Part shown: positions 1 through 6,407 of the stretch, one piece after another
Numbering within the stretch: the stretch's first letter is position 1
Layout: each line of letters opens with the position of its first letter
NCBI GenBank assembly: GCA_927798255.1
Contig: CAKMMH010000004.1
Location: 1 to 23,275 of the forward strand
DNA from: an uncultured bacterium
Lineage (GTDB): Bacteria > Bdellovibrionota_C > UBA2361 > CAKMMH01
Direction of reading: 5' to 3'
Length of the DNA: 23,275 bases
Position numbers and translations under genes: made by a program
The notes under the pieces: generated by a model
Told to the model about the DNA's origin: nothing
The model's input: only the letters and a program-made list of their open reading frames with translations
Database searches by the model: none

Positions 1-18
1 ATAAATTCTTAATATTTC

Positions 19-1107
19 TTATTTTAATCCTGTACTTAGAAGAAGCCATCTTCTTTCTCCTAATGAGCCATTTGGATTCGTTCCCATTTTTGACCAGCTT
101 TTAGCTTGGAATATAAAGTGAATAAGATTATCATCTGCTTTTGCATTTGCTGGGGGATTATTATCTTTCCCTACTACTTTTACAGCATGTTTTAATATAT
201 CGTCAAAAGAGGAACTTCCAGAAGATGAAAGAAGCTTTACGTTTAAGATATTACCGTCTAGAGACATAATCGCTTCTATTTCAGAAAATGAATTAATCAT
301 TCTTATATCATCTTTACTTAAATTTTCCCAGCCACTTAATCTTAATTCACTAAATACTCTTGTTGCAACTCGTCTTACAAATACAGCAAAATATTCAGCT
401 TTTGTATTTAATAAAGTCATATCGCCATCTGGAAGATTTGGTAAATACATAGAAGAACCAAAACCTCCATCAAATTTTGCACCACTTCCTTGAGGCCTAG
501 AAAAAGGTTTGTAATTTTGATTTTTGGATAAAAGGTTTTGGTTAGATTTGTTATTAGAATTTATATTACCAAAATTTTTAAAAAGAGTGTTGTTATCTAG
601 TTTTAGAGATAATGGCTTATTATTTGAGATGTCTTTATTATTTAAATTATCTCTTGAGATATTGTTATTTATTTTTGCGTTTATACTGTTACTTTTACTA
701 TTATGATTACCATGACTTGTGTTCTTATTTGCTAAATTATCACCTCTTTTAATCATTTCTTTATTCACGGTATTATCTTTTTCTGAAAGTAAATTTGTGT
801 TTTTTGGCGTTATGTTGTTTTCAATATCGCTACTGTCAACAATTTGATTTTTTATTTTAGGAATAACTTCATTTTTATAATCTATAGGTTTTCTTACTTC
901 TTTAGGTAGTTTTACAAATTCGATTGGAAAAACTTGCGAATTAAATTTAAGTTTTTCAAGTGAATTTTGTGGCTTGGTAATAAGAATATATATAAAAAAT
1001 ATATGAAATATAACAGAGATTAATATACCAATATTTAAATACGGCAAATCTTCATATAGTGTCTGCTTCTTATCATGTTCCTTATGTTTAATGTTGTTAT
1101 CTTGCAT
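19..1107 (-). CDS. TonB/TolA-like energy-transducing envelope protein
   Basis: Membrane-anchored periplasmic protein of 362 residues. It has a short charged cytoplasmic N-terminus, one transmembrane helix at about residues 24-44, then an Asn/Lys/Ser-rich low-complexity spacer from about 70 to 205. A globular C-terminal domain covers about 235-340 and contains the TonB/TolA-C-like stretch with 'NPPANAKADDNLIHFIFQAK', where the last strand of the fold is expected. This anchor-spacer-domain plan is that of TonB/TolA, which couple inner-membrane proton-motive force to outer-membrane functions. No ExbB/ExbD or TolQ/R partner is visible in the window. The spacer is unusually Asn-rich rather than Pro/Lys- or Ala-rich, in line with the low GC. 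It is divergent from tatA with a 101-bp shared upstream region. The family call is fairly firm; TonB versus TolA cannot be settled. Confidence 0.72.
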   Translation of the reverse strand: MQDNNIKHKEHDKKQTLYEDLPYLNIGILISVIFHIFFIYILITKPQNSLEKLKFNSQVFPIEFVKLPKEVRKPIDYKNEVIPKIKNQIVDSSDIENNITPKNTNLLSEKDNTVNKEMIKRGDNLANKNTSHGNHNSKSNSINAKINNNISRDNLNNKDISNNKPLSLKLDNNTLFKNFGNINSNNKSNQNLLSKNQNYKPFSRPQGSGAKFDGGFGSSMYLPNLPDGDMTLLNTKAEYFAVFVRRVATRVFSELRLSGWENLSKDDIRMINSFSEIEAIMSLDGNILNVKLLSSSGSSSFDDILKHAVKVVGKDNNPPANAKADDNLIHFIFQAKSWSKMGTNPNGSLGERRWLLLSTGLK

Positions 1108-1208
1108 TTATAAGATTATACTATATAAGAATTCGAGTTTAAAGAATATCGCTTGAAGTGTTAAAATAGAAAGTTTTGGTAATTTAATATCATTTAAAGG
1201 AGATATCA

Positions 1209-1430
1209 ATGTTTGGTTTAAGCCCATGGGAAATTCTTGTCGTGTTAATTATTGCAGTTTTACTTTTTGGAAAAAGGCTTCCAGAAATTGGCTCAAGTTT
1301 AGGAAAGGCTATCACAAATTTTAAAAATTCAAGTAAGAATCCATCACTTGATAATGATAGTGATAAAATTGATTATACGCAAACTAGTGGTACTGTTGAA
1401 AGTGAAGTTGTAGATGTTGATAAAAAATAA
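1209..1430 (+). CDS. tatA: Sec-independent (twin-arginine) translocase subunit TatA/E
   Basis: Small 73-residue inner-membrane protein of the Tat pathway, which exports folded proteins bearing twin-arginine signals. The sequence shows the full TatA plan: a short N-terminus 'MFGLSPWEILVV', one hydrophobic helix to about residue 20, the FGxxxLPE hinge as 'FGKRLPEIGSSLGKAI', an amphipathic helix, then an acidic disordered tail. The length is normal for TatA and short for TatB. A very good ribosome-binding site (AAAGGAG, 1196-1202) sits 6 bases before the ATG and fixes the start. No tatB or tatC lies nearby, so the gene is apparently monocistronic. It is followed by a GC-richer hairpin. Confidence 0.93.
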   Translation: MFGLSPWEILVVLIIAVLLFGKRLPEIGSSLGKAITNFKNSSKNPSLDNDSDKIDYTQTSGTVESEVVDVDKK

Positions 1431-1467
1431 ATAATAGTTAGTAAATTTTAATCTGAAATCTAGTAAC

Positions 1468-1499
1468 GTGGGGCTAGTTTCTAGTATTACTAGCGCCAC
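1468..1499. terminator. Hairpin between convergent genes, possible bidirectional terminator
   Basis: Arms of 11 bases, GTGGGGCTAGT (1468-1478) and ACTAGCGCCAC (1489-1499), pair with one mismatch around a 10-base loop. It lies between the convergent tatA (+) and E1-beta-like (-) genes, where a terminator is expected. Neither side has a clear T-tract directly after the stem, so intrinsic termination is uncertain. The stem is markedly GC-richer than its surroundings, and the segment contains several CTAG tetramers. Confidence 0.45.
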
Positions 1500-1549
1500 A
1501 GATAGCTTGTTTTAGGTAGCCTGTTAGCTAGTAGCAGAATAAATATTGA

Positions 1550-2383
1550 TTATTCTTTAATGTTAATTTTCTCAATAGTTATATTACTATCCTTACACAT
1601 CGCCTTTAGCTTGCTGCAAAGAGATTTGTTAAAATCATTTAAATAATTATTTGTTTGAATAATTTTTGCATATTTTGTTTTTTCAATAGATGATTTTAAT
1701 GTTTTATAATCGATAGGAGATATCACTCTTGTTTCTATAATTTCAGCATCAAGGAGTAATTCTTTAGCATAATCGCAGGATTCAAATATATCTTCACCAG
1801 TTGAAATTAATGTTATATCATTAGCTTCTTTTCTTATTTTTGCACTAATTTCGCTTAAAGGATCAGCTTCATTTTTATCGAGAGAAAAATTAGGTACTGG
1901 TCCTTGAACTTCATAAAGGTCAGGTGATATAAGAAAAAATGATGGAAAGTCTGATTCAATTGCATTGCTTAAAAATGAACAAAAATCATATGGGTTTGAA
2001 GGAAGAAATACATAGTGTTTAGAAGTATTATCTATTTTTGTCACATCTAATGATGCAAATTCATTATCAATTAAAATACATATATGTTTAAACGAAGGCT
2101 CATCTAGAGTTTTTGATAAATTTAAAATTTTTGAAATTATCTCATCATGTTTATTATTTGAATGAACAATGCTAAGTGTGCTTCTACCACTTATTGATGC
2201 CCCATTTGCAAAATCAATTATTTCTAAAGATGGATTATCTTTTAGTGTAACTTTGCCTTTATATTTTCTTACAAGGCCTAAGCTTTCTTTAGAATCATCA
2301 ATACATACAAGTAATCCTTTAGCTTTAGTAGCTTTAAATTTTTCTAACGTATATGACAAACAATCTTGAAATTTAAGCAACAT
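1550..2383 (-). CDS. Degenerate 2-oxoacid dehydrogenase E1 beta-subunit homologue
   Basis: A 277-residue protein. Its second half follows E1-beta subunits (pyruvate or branched-chain 2-oxoacid dehydrogenases, transketolase C-terminal fold) well: 'FLPSNPYDFCSFLSNAI' matches the usual PxxPxDAxGLLxxAI block, then 'EANDITLISTGEDIFESC' and 'ETRVISPIDYKTLKSSIEKT' match the DVTIVxxG and xDLRTLxPLDxxxIxxSVxKT blocks. The N-terminal half, which normally has the GEDV-type catalytic glutamate that activates thiamine diphosphate, is eroded; the equivalent place reads 'VCIDDSKESLG'. The length is about 50 residues below the usual 325 or so. The gene overlaps the E1-alpha-like gene upstream by 11 bases, so the two are co-translated as in true E1 operons. 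No E2 or E3 gene is present. Homology is fairly sure; enzymatic activity is doubtful. Confidence 0.62.
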   Translation of the reverse strand: MLLKFQDCLSYTLEKFKATKAKGLLVCIDDSKESLGLVRKYKGKVTLKDNPSLEIIDFANGASISGRSTLSIVHSNNKHDEIISKILNLSKTLDEPSFKHICILIDNEFASLDVTKIDNTSKHYVFLPSNPYDFCSFLSNAIESDFPSFFLISPDLYEVQGPVPNFSLDKNEADPLSEISAKIRKEANDITLISTGEDIFESCDYAKELLLDAEIIETRVISPIDYKTLKSSIEKTKYAKIIQTNNYLNDFNKSLCSKLKAMCKDSNITIEKINIKE

Positions 2384-3179
2384 TTAAAAACTCTTTTAAA
2401 TCATCTGAAATGAAATAACTAAGCTCAGAATTTAACGATCCTTTTAATTCATTTAGAGGAAAATTTAAAGACTTAATTTTTGCTTCTAAAAATTCTAATG
2501 GATCATTAGAATTTATAGCATCACAAAAAATTACAGCTGGTGTTAAATATTCCTTTGCATTTCTAATAGCTTTATGAAATGTACTCCTAAGAGAAAATAT
2601 GTCATCAGTGCTTGTTTCAACCCTCAAAACTTTATCATAGTGACTATCAAGAATATTGTTTAATACCGTCATATCATTTGTAGTTGTTTGTTCGATAATG
2701 TATACACAAGGAAGTGAATTTGTAATTGAAAAAACCACAGATTCTAAAAATTGACTTAAAAATACATGCTTACTATCTAGTGTTACTAAAAATGCAGGCA
2801 AAAAACCAGTTTCTTTAAATGATGACGCCATACCTTGCATTACGCTAAAAACTCTTTCAGGTTCATCGTTAAAAGAAAAAGTTCTAAGTGTATTATTAAT
2901 AATACTTTCACCGGTTTTTAATATTTTAAAATATTCTTTTATTCCTCGTTCTATTTTGTTATGTTTTAAAATAAAATAAGGATGAATTCTATCTGTTGAG
3001 AATAAATAATCACTTTGACTAGAGACAGAAGTAAGGGATACTGCAAGAGCTTCTAATTTATAATAAGAAGTTGGAAGTTTTTTGATATTTCCATTAAGAA
3101 AGCTCTTTAAAATAAGTTTTTCAAACTCTCTTAAGTAAAATATTTTTGAATATAATTCAAATAAAACTTCTTTATCCAT
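2373..3179 (-). CDS. Degenerate 2-oxoacid dehydrogenase E1 alpha-subunit homologue
   Basis: A 268-residue protein with the E1-alpha order of motifs: N-terminal 'LYSKIFYLREFEKLI' (as in the usual MxxxRxFEExL helix), 'DYLFSTDRIHPYFILK' (as in DxxFxxYRxHxxxLA), and 'QGMASSFKETGFLPAFLVTLDS' (as in GxAxAxKxxGxxxxVxxxxGDG). In true E1-alpha the GDG-x(about 26)-NN motif binds Mg and thiamine diphosphate. Here GDG reads LDS (residues 134-136) and the NN site reads 'EQTT' (about 163-166), so the cofactor site looks lost apart from one Asp. The protein is also about 60-90 residues shorter than typical E1-alpha. It is the first gene of a two-gene unit. It may be a structural or regulatory pseudoenzyme; no substrate can be proposed. 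Confidence 0.6.
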   Translation of the reverse strand: MDKEVLFELYSKIFYLREFEKLILKSFLNGNIKKLPTSYYKLEALAVSLTSVSSQSDYLFSTDRIHPYFILKHNKIERGIKEYFKILKTGESIINNTLRTFSFNDEPERVFSVMQGMASSFKETGFLPAFLVTLDSKHVFLSQFLESVVFSITNSLPCVYIIEQTTTNDMTVLNNILDSHYDKVLRVETSTDDIFSLRSTFHKAIRNAKEYLTPAVIFCDAINSNDPLEFLEAKIKSLNFPLNELKGSLNSELSYFISDDLKEFLNVA

Positions 3180-3287
3180 ATATAAAAATCCATTGTTTTT
3201 AATAAATTATCACGATAAAATTCTAATATACAAATTAAATTATTAAAAGACTAAATAATTTTTTTAATCAAAAATTTTAAAACAATA

Positions 3288-3899
3288 ATGCTTATGAAAG
3301 TTTTTAAAAGATTATTAGCAATTGACCCTAGTTTAACATGTTCTGGTTGGGCTTTGTTCGATATAAAAACTAAAAAACTATTAAGTGTAGGAAATGTTAA
3401 GTCTAAGAAAGAAGGGGGGTTAAGCGAAAGATTACTTGATTTTCAAAAGAAAATAGTAATGTTGTTTGAAGCATTGATGTTAAATGGTCATGATGTGTTA
3501 ATTTGTGAAGAGGCAACAACCATGATTGATCCAAGGGCGACATTAGTTGTAGAGCAAGTGAGATGTATATTTGAGGTGCTGGCTCGAAATTTAAATGTAT
3601 GTGTTCCAGGTAGGATAAATCCTAGGACCGTACAGTATGAAATAATGGGATTAAAAGGCGTGCAAATTGATAGAGAGCATGTTAAAAAAATTGCAAGAGA
3701 GACTGTAAATGCAATTTATGCGGATATGCTAAGTCAAATTGGTTTTTTTAAACAAGATATTTTAAAAAAAAGTAATCAAGATATAATTGATGCAATTTTA
3801 ATTGGAACATTAGGTTTAAGTAGGATTTTAAGTATTCATAATACAAAGTTAAATTTAGATGAGGTTTTCTCATCTAATTATAGGAGAAAAAGATGTTAA
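3288..3899 (+). CDS. RuvC-type nuclease (Holliday junction resolvase family, divergent)
   Basis: A 203-residue RNase H-fold nuclease of the RuvC family. Visible acidic catalytic positions are D13 in 'LLAIDPSLTCSGWALF', E74/E75 in 'VLICEEATT', and D165/D168 in 'NQDIIDAILIGTLG', the order expected of RuvC active sites. The 'IDPSLTxxGWA' form is closer to RuvC-like proteins of phage or accessory type than to the canonical 'IDPGxxxxG' RuvC, and no ruvA or ruvB is nearby. Its role is presumably cleavage of branched DNA. The start could be the ATG at 3288 or the one at 3294; neither has a strong ribosome-binding site. The last 7 bases overlap the downstream nuclease-family gene, indicating translational coupling. 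Confidence 0.72.
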   Translation: MLMKVFKRLLAIDPSLTCSGWALFDIKTKKLLSVGNVKSKKEGGLSERLLDFQKKIVMLFEALMLNGHDVLICEEATTMIDPRATLVVEQVRCIFEVLARNLNVCVPGRINPRTVQYEIMGLKGVQIDREHVKKIARETVNAIYADMLSQIGFFKQDILKKSNQDIIDAILIGTLGLSRILSIHNTKLNLDEVFSSNYRRKRC

Positions 3900-4999
3900 A
3901 AGTATTAAAAGTATTTTTAATTTGTTTTGTAATTGTTTTATGTGTTAAAGGAAGTTCACTTTTAGCACAATCTAGAAATTATAAATTTTTTAATGAAGAT
4001 GCTAGAGGAAAATCTGAGCTTACTCTTTGTAGTCAAAACCTAGAAAACTATGGTTTATATAATGATTCAAGAAAAAGAATGCCAGATTTAACAAAAGATA
4101 ATTATTTAGTAAAAGAAAAAGCATTAGCAAAAAGGTTTGCATATGCAAAATGTGATGTTATTGCTTTTCAAGAATTGCTTGGTAAAGATAATAATGCAAA
4201 AGAAGCAATTAAGCGTTTAGGAAAATTACTTGCTAATATTACAGGTAGAGTCTTTGATTTTTATTTATCACAATCAAATGACAAATATGCTAGGATGGGA
4301 TTTTTGGTAGCAAGTGATAGAGCAGAAGTGTTAGATACTGTTTCATACAATAAAGTTGAGCTTCCAAAACTTATAAAGGGGGAGAAACCAAGATTTTTTA
4401 CAAGAGGTCCTTTTGAAATACAACTTAAGGTAAAAGCAAGAGGAAGAGATGAGTATAAAAAGGTTAATATTATTACATTTCACTTTAAATCTAAAAGTAG
4501 AAGTAATAGAGATCCTTCAGAAACTAAGTGGGAAATTTTAAGAATGCAATCAGCAGAGGCATTAAGGAGTATTGTTGAAAATAGGTATAAAAATAGTTTT
4601 ATAGATGGTGAGCAGATATTGATTTTACTAGGGGATAGAAATGCTGATTTTGATTCTGCATCAGCTACTATATTGAAAGGCTCTCACACTCTTGATATGT
4701 TTTCAGGAAATGCTCCTTGTAGACTTTCAAAAAGAGGTGTTCCGCTTTGTCAAGCAGGCGTTACTACTCCTCCTAGGTTTATATCTGTTTTAACAGATGA
4801 TCCTCAAACGAGTAAATTACAAGGTACTTTTGTTTATAAAAACGAATATTCTTGGCTTGATGATATATTAGTTGCAGTGCCTAGTTTACCGTTTACTTGG
4901 GAGAATTATGCAGTGGAAGGTGATTATGATAGTGGTGTTGTAGATGTATATCCTCAAGCTTCTGATCATAGTTTGAGTTATGTAAAAATTAATTTTTAA
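3893..4999 (+). CDS. Secreted endonuclease/exonuclease/phosphatase-family protein
   Basis: A 368-residue protein with an N-terminal signal peptide (hydrophobic core about residues 3-18, probable cleavage near 'SSLLAQ'), so exported. All landmark residues of the EEP (DNase I/exonuclease III-like) metal-dependent hydrolase fold are visible in order: N49 in 'SQNLENYG', E94 in 'AFQELLG', H197 in 'TFHFKSK', D248/N250 in 'LLGDRNADF', D323/D324 in 'WLDDILV' and the C-terminal 'ASDHS' (357-360). It is therefore likely active on a phosphodiester: DNA, RNA, a phospholipid headgroup or an inositol phosphate. A ribosome-binding site AGGAG (3882-3886) lies 6 bases before the start, which overlaps the end of the RuvC-like gene. 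Substrate is unknown. Confidence 0.8.
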   Translation: MLKVLKVFLICFVIVLCVKGSSLLAQSRNYKFFNEDARGKSELTLCSQNLENYGLYNDSRKRMPDLTKDNYLVKEKALAKRFAYAKCDVIAFQELLGKDNNAKEAIKRLGKLLANITGRVFDFYLSQSNDKYARMGFLVASDRAEVLDTVSYNKVELPKLIKGEKPRFFTRGPFEIQLKVKARGRDEYKKVNIITFHFKSKSRSNRDPSETKWEILRMQSAEALRSIVENRYKNSFIDGEQILILLGDRNADFDSASATILKGSHTLDMFSGNAPCRLSKRGVPLCQAGVTTPPRFISVLTDDPQTSKLQGTFVYKNEYSWLDDILVAVPSLPFTWENYAVEGDYDSGVVDVYPQASDHSLSYVKINF

Positions 5000-5022
5000 G
5001 GATGAATTTTTATAAAAAATTT

Positions 5023-5058
5023 ACAGGCAAAAGGGAAGGATGCCTTCCCTTAGCCTGT
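5023..5058 (-). terminator. Rho-independent terminator of the orphan minus-strand gene
   Basis: A strong stem: ACAGGC (5023-5028) pairs with GCCTGT (5053-5058), and AAGGGAAGG (5031-5039) with CCTTCCCTT (5043-5051), around a three-base loop and a small internal bulge. Read on the minus strand, the stem is followed two to three bases later by a run of six T (complement of about 5014-5019). This makes it a classical intrinsic terminator for the gene ending at 5134. On the plus strand no T-tract follows, so it probably does not serve the EEP gene by that mechanism. Confidence 0.75.
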
Positions 5059-5105
5059 AATGTAACTTGAACTGTAATGTAACTTGAACTGTAATGTAAC
5101 TTGAA
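5055..5105. repeat. Three exact tandem copies of a 17-bp unit
   Basis: CTGTAATGTAACTTGAA is repeated exactly at 5055-5071, 5072-5088 and 5089-5105. The first copy begins inside the right arm of the neighbouring terminator stem. The repeats lie in the 3' untranslated part of the minus-strand gene, between its stop codon and the terminator. Exactness implies recent duplication by slippage. Confidence 0.95.
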
Positions 5106-5133
5106 GTTGTTATCGACCTTGATGTTTCGACCG

Positions 5134-5598
5134 TTAATTGAAGTTCATTTCAATTTCTTCTCCCAGTGCTCTACTTAATTTTCTATAATTGCTTCCATTC
5201 TTATAGATATAGAAGAAGAATCCGGCGTAATTGTCATACATTGGATCAATTGCCTCACCTTTCGTCCCAATTTGAGCGCCGTTAGTAATAACTAGGCCCT
5301 CGTATCCGAAAACGCCATGGAAAGTATAATTCCACAATTTGAATTTCACTTTATTTCCGTTTTTGTCAACTATGGGATATGGTGAACCGAAGCGCGGATA
5401 CTCACCTTTTGTGATATTGCCATCAGTAGTGACAATAACGATTTTTTTCCGGATATCGGGAATTTCGAGAACGAGTGCCTTGTCCATTTGTTTGGGCTCT
5501 TCATACCATGCTCTGAAAGGATTGATAAGCCCTTGTGGCCTAATCTTTGTGCCATCGAACTTGACCCAACTTGCTATAATAGCTTTCTTCTCAGTCAT
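5134..5598 (-). CDS. Orphan protein of unknown function, foreign-looking base composition
   Basis: A 154-residue protein that I do not recognise. It has no signal peptide or transmembrane helix and looks like a compact soluble beta-rich protein, with many Gly, Tyr, Phe and Trp residues (for example 'FKLWNYTFHGVFGYEGL' and 'YAGFFFYIYKNGSNY'). Base composition is clearly different from the neighbours: sampled 60-base lines inside it are about 38-48% GC, against about 20-30% around, which suggests recent acquisition. The start at 5598 has AGAGG 6 bases upstream; this start and ribosome-binding site are duplicated immediately upstream. It has its own terminator (5023-5058) and a possible operator (5656-5677), so it behaves as a self-contained transcription unit. 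Codon structure and regulatory context support a real gene; function is open. Confidence 0.6.
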   Translation of the reverse strand: MTEKKAIIASWVKFDGTKIRPQGLINPFRAWYEEPKQMDKALVLEIPDIRKKIVIVTTDGNITKGEYPRFGSPYPIVDKNGNKVKFKLWNYTFHGVFGYEGLVITNGAQIGTKGEAIDPMYDNYAGFFFYIYKNGSNYRKLSRALGEEIEMNFN

Positions 5599-5636
5599 TT
5601 GAACCTCTTCTAATCAGTCATTTGAACCTCTTTTAA
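5591..5636. repeat. Tandem duplication of the start region of the orphan gene
   Basis: A 23-bp unit occurs twice, at 5591-5613 and 5614-5636, differing at one base; its first 19 bases (TCAGTCATTTGAACCTCTT) are identical in both. Each copy carries, on the minus strand, AGAGG plus the ATG of the orphan gene. The upstream ATG (5621-5619) opens a mini-frame of only three codons, ATG-ACT-GAT, closed by TAG, just before the true start. Confidence 0.93.
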
Positions 5637-5655
5637 AACCTTTTTATGATAAAAC

Positions 5656-5677
5656 GTGTCTAATTAAAACTAGACAC
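5656..5677. promoter_or_regulatory. Inverted repeat, candidate operator upstream of the orphan gene
   Basis: GTGTCTA (5656-5662) and TAGACAC (5671-5677) form a perfect 7-bp inverted repeat with an 8-base spacer, about 58 bases upstream of the minus-strand start at 5598. Size and position suit a dimeric repressor operator; it could alternatively be a weak hairpin after the greB remnant. No regulator gene is adjacent. Confidence 0.4.
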
Positions 5678-5750
5678 ATTTGACGTATATTTTGAGAATA
5701 TAATATGACAAATGAGTAGTCAATAATATATAAAAAAAATGATTAATTAT

Positions 5751-6236
5751 TTAGTCATTAATTTTTATGTATTCAATTTTTAGAATTTCATATTCAACAA
5801 TGCCTTTTGGAGTATGAACTTCTACAAAGTCTCCTTCTTTTTTTCTAAATAATGCGTTAGCAATAGGGGATTTGTAACTTATAAGACCTTTTTCAACGTT
5901 AATTTCATCTTCACCAACTATTGATTATCGTTTCTCCTCATCATGTTCATTTCAGAGTATTACGGTCGCCCCGAAGCGAATATCACTAGCATTTACATTT
6001 TCAGGGTCAATAATTTCTGTATTATCAAGTCTCTTACTTAAAAAGTGAAGCCTTGAATCAATTTGTCTAAGCCTTTTTTTACCATAAATATAATCTCCGT
6101 TTTCAGATCTATCGCCATTTCCAGCTGCCCAAGAGACTAATTCCACAACTTTTGGCCTTTCCTCATGTTGGAGTGTCTCGATTTCCTTAACTAGCTTATT
6201 ATAGCAATTCCGTGTCATATATACTTTTTCATTCAT
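5751..6236 (-). pseudogene. greB: greB-like transcript cleavage factor interrupted by two in-frame stops
   Basis: Gre factors enter the RNA polymerase secondary channel and stimulate cleavage of backtracked RNA. Read in one frame from the ATG at 6236 (AAGG-type ribosome-binding site upstream), the 162 codons give a full GreB. The N-terminal coiled coil has the tip motif 'GNGDRSENGDYIYGKKRLRQ', then 'IRFGATVIL', a linker, and the C-terminal domain 'SIVGEDEINVEKG', 'ISYKSPIANALF', 'GDFVEVHTPKG' to a natural stop at 5751. Codon 95 is TGA (5954-5952), where GreB usually has Glu, and codon 104 is TAA (5927-5925), where an aromatic residue is usual. Between them 'NEHDEEKR' stays perfectly GreB-like. 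No frameshift is needed. The longest uninterrupted product is the 94-residue coiled-coil half. Both stops fall in the interdomain linker. The domain homology is clear; whether it is a true recent pseudogene, a sequence error or a read-through gene is undecided. Confidence 0.82.
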
Positions 6237-6354
6237 TTTGACCTTATTTTTGATAAAAAATTAATATTTTATAGCTATTTTGGTTAATTTTAGCTGTTTT
6301 TCTGATTTTTGAATAGAAACCTAAAGAAAAAGCATCAAATATATAAAATAGTTT

Positions 6355-6381
6355 TAAAGTTTAAGTAGTTAGTGTCGATAA
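6355..6381 (+). promoter_or_regulatory. Sigma-28 (FliA) class flagellar promoter
   Basis: TAAAGTTT (6355-6362), an 11-base spacer, then GTCGATAA (6374-6381). The enterobacterial FliA consensus is TAAAGTTT-N11-GCCGATAA, so the -35 is exact, the spacing is exact and the -10 differs at one base. Transcription would start near 6388, giving a short leader with AGGAG at 6393-6397 before the ATG at 6408. This places the downstream gene in the late flagellar regulon. Confidence 0.88.
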
Positions 6382-6407
6382 ATCTAATATATAGGAGCTT
6401 CTAAAAA

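Noticed and set aside
1115-1120. A perfect TATAAT on the minus strand just upstream of the TonB/TolA-like start.
   Set aside because: It would place the transcription start at or beside the ATG and has only a weak -35 (TTTAAA); in DNA this AT-rich it may be chance, so it was not listed as a promoter.
5055-5105. The 17-bp repeats as a CRISPR array.
   Set aside because: The units are directly abutting without spacers, too short, and no cas genes are present.
5339-5602. An 87-codon plus-strand hydrophobic frame opposite the orphan gene.
   Set aside because: The minus-strand frame has a ribosome-binding site, terminator and better protein composition; the plus frame has none of these.
5925-5954. 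The two stops in greB as evidence of an alternative genetic code.
   Set aside because: TGA and TAA would both have to be recoded; other genes here terminate normally with TAA or TGA and none needs read-through.
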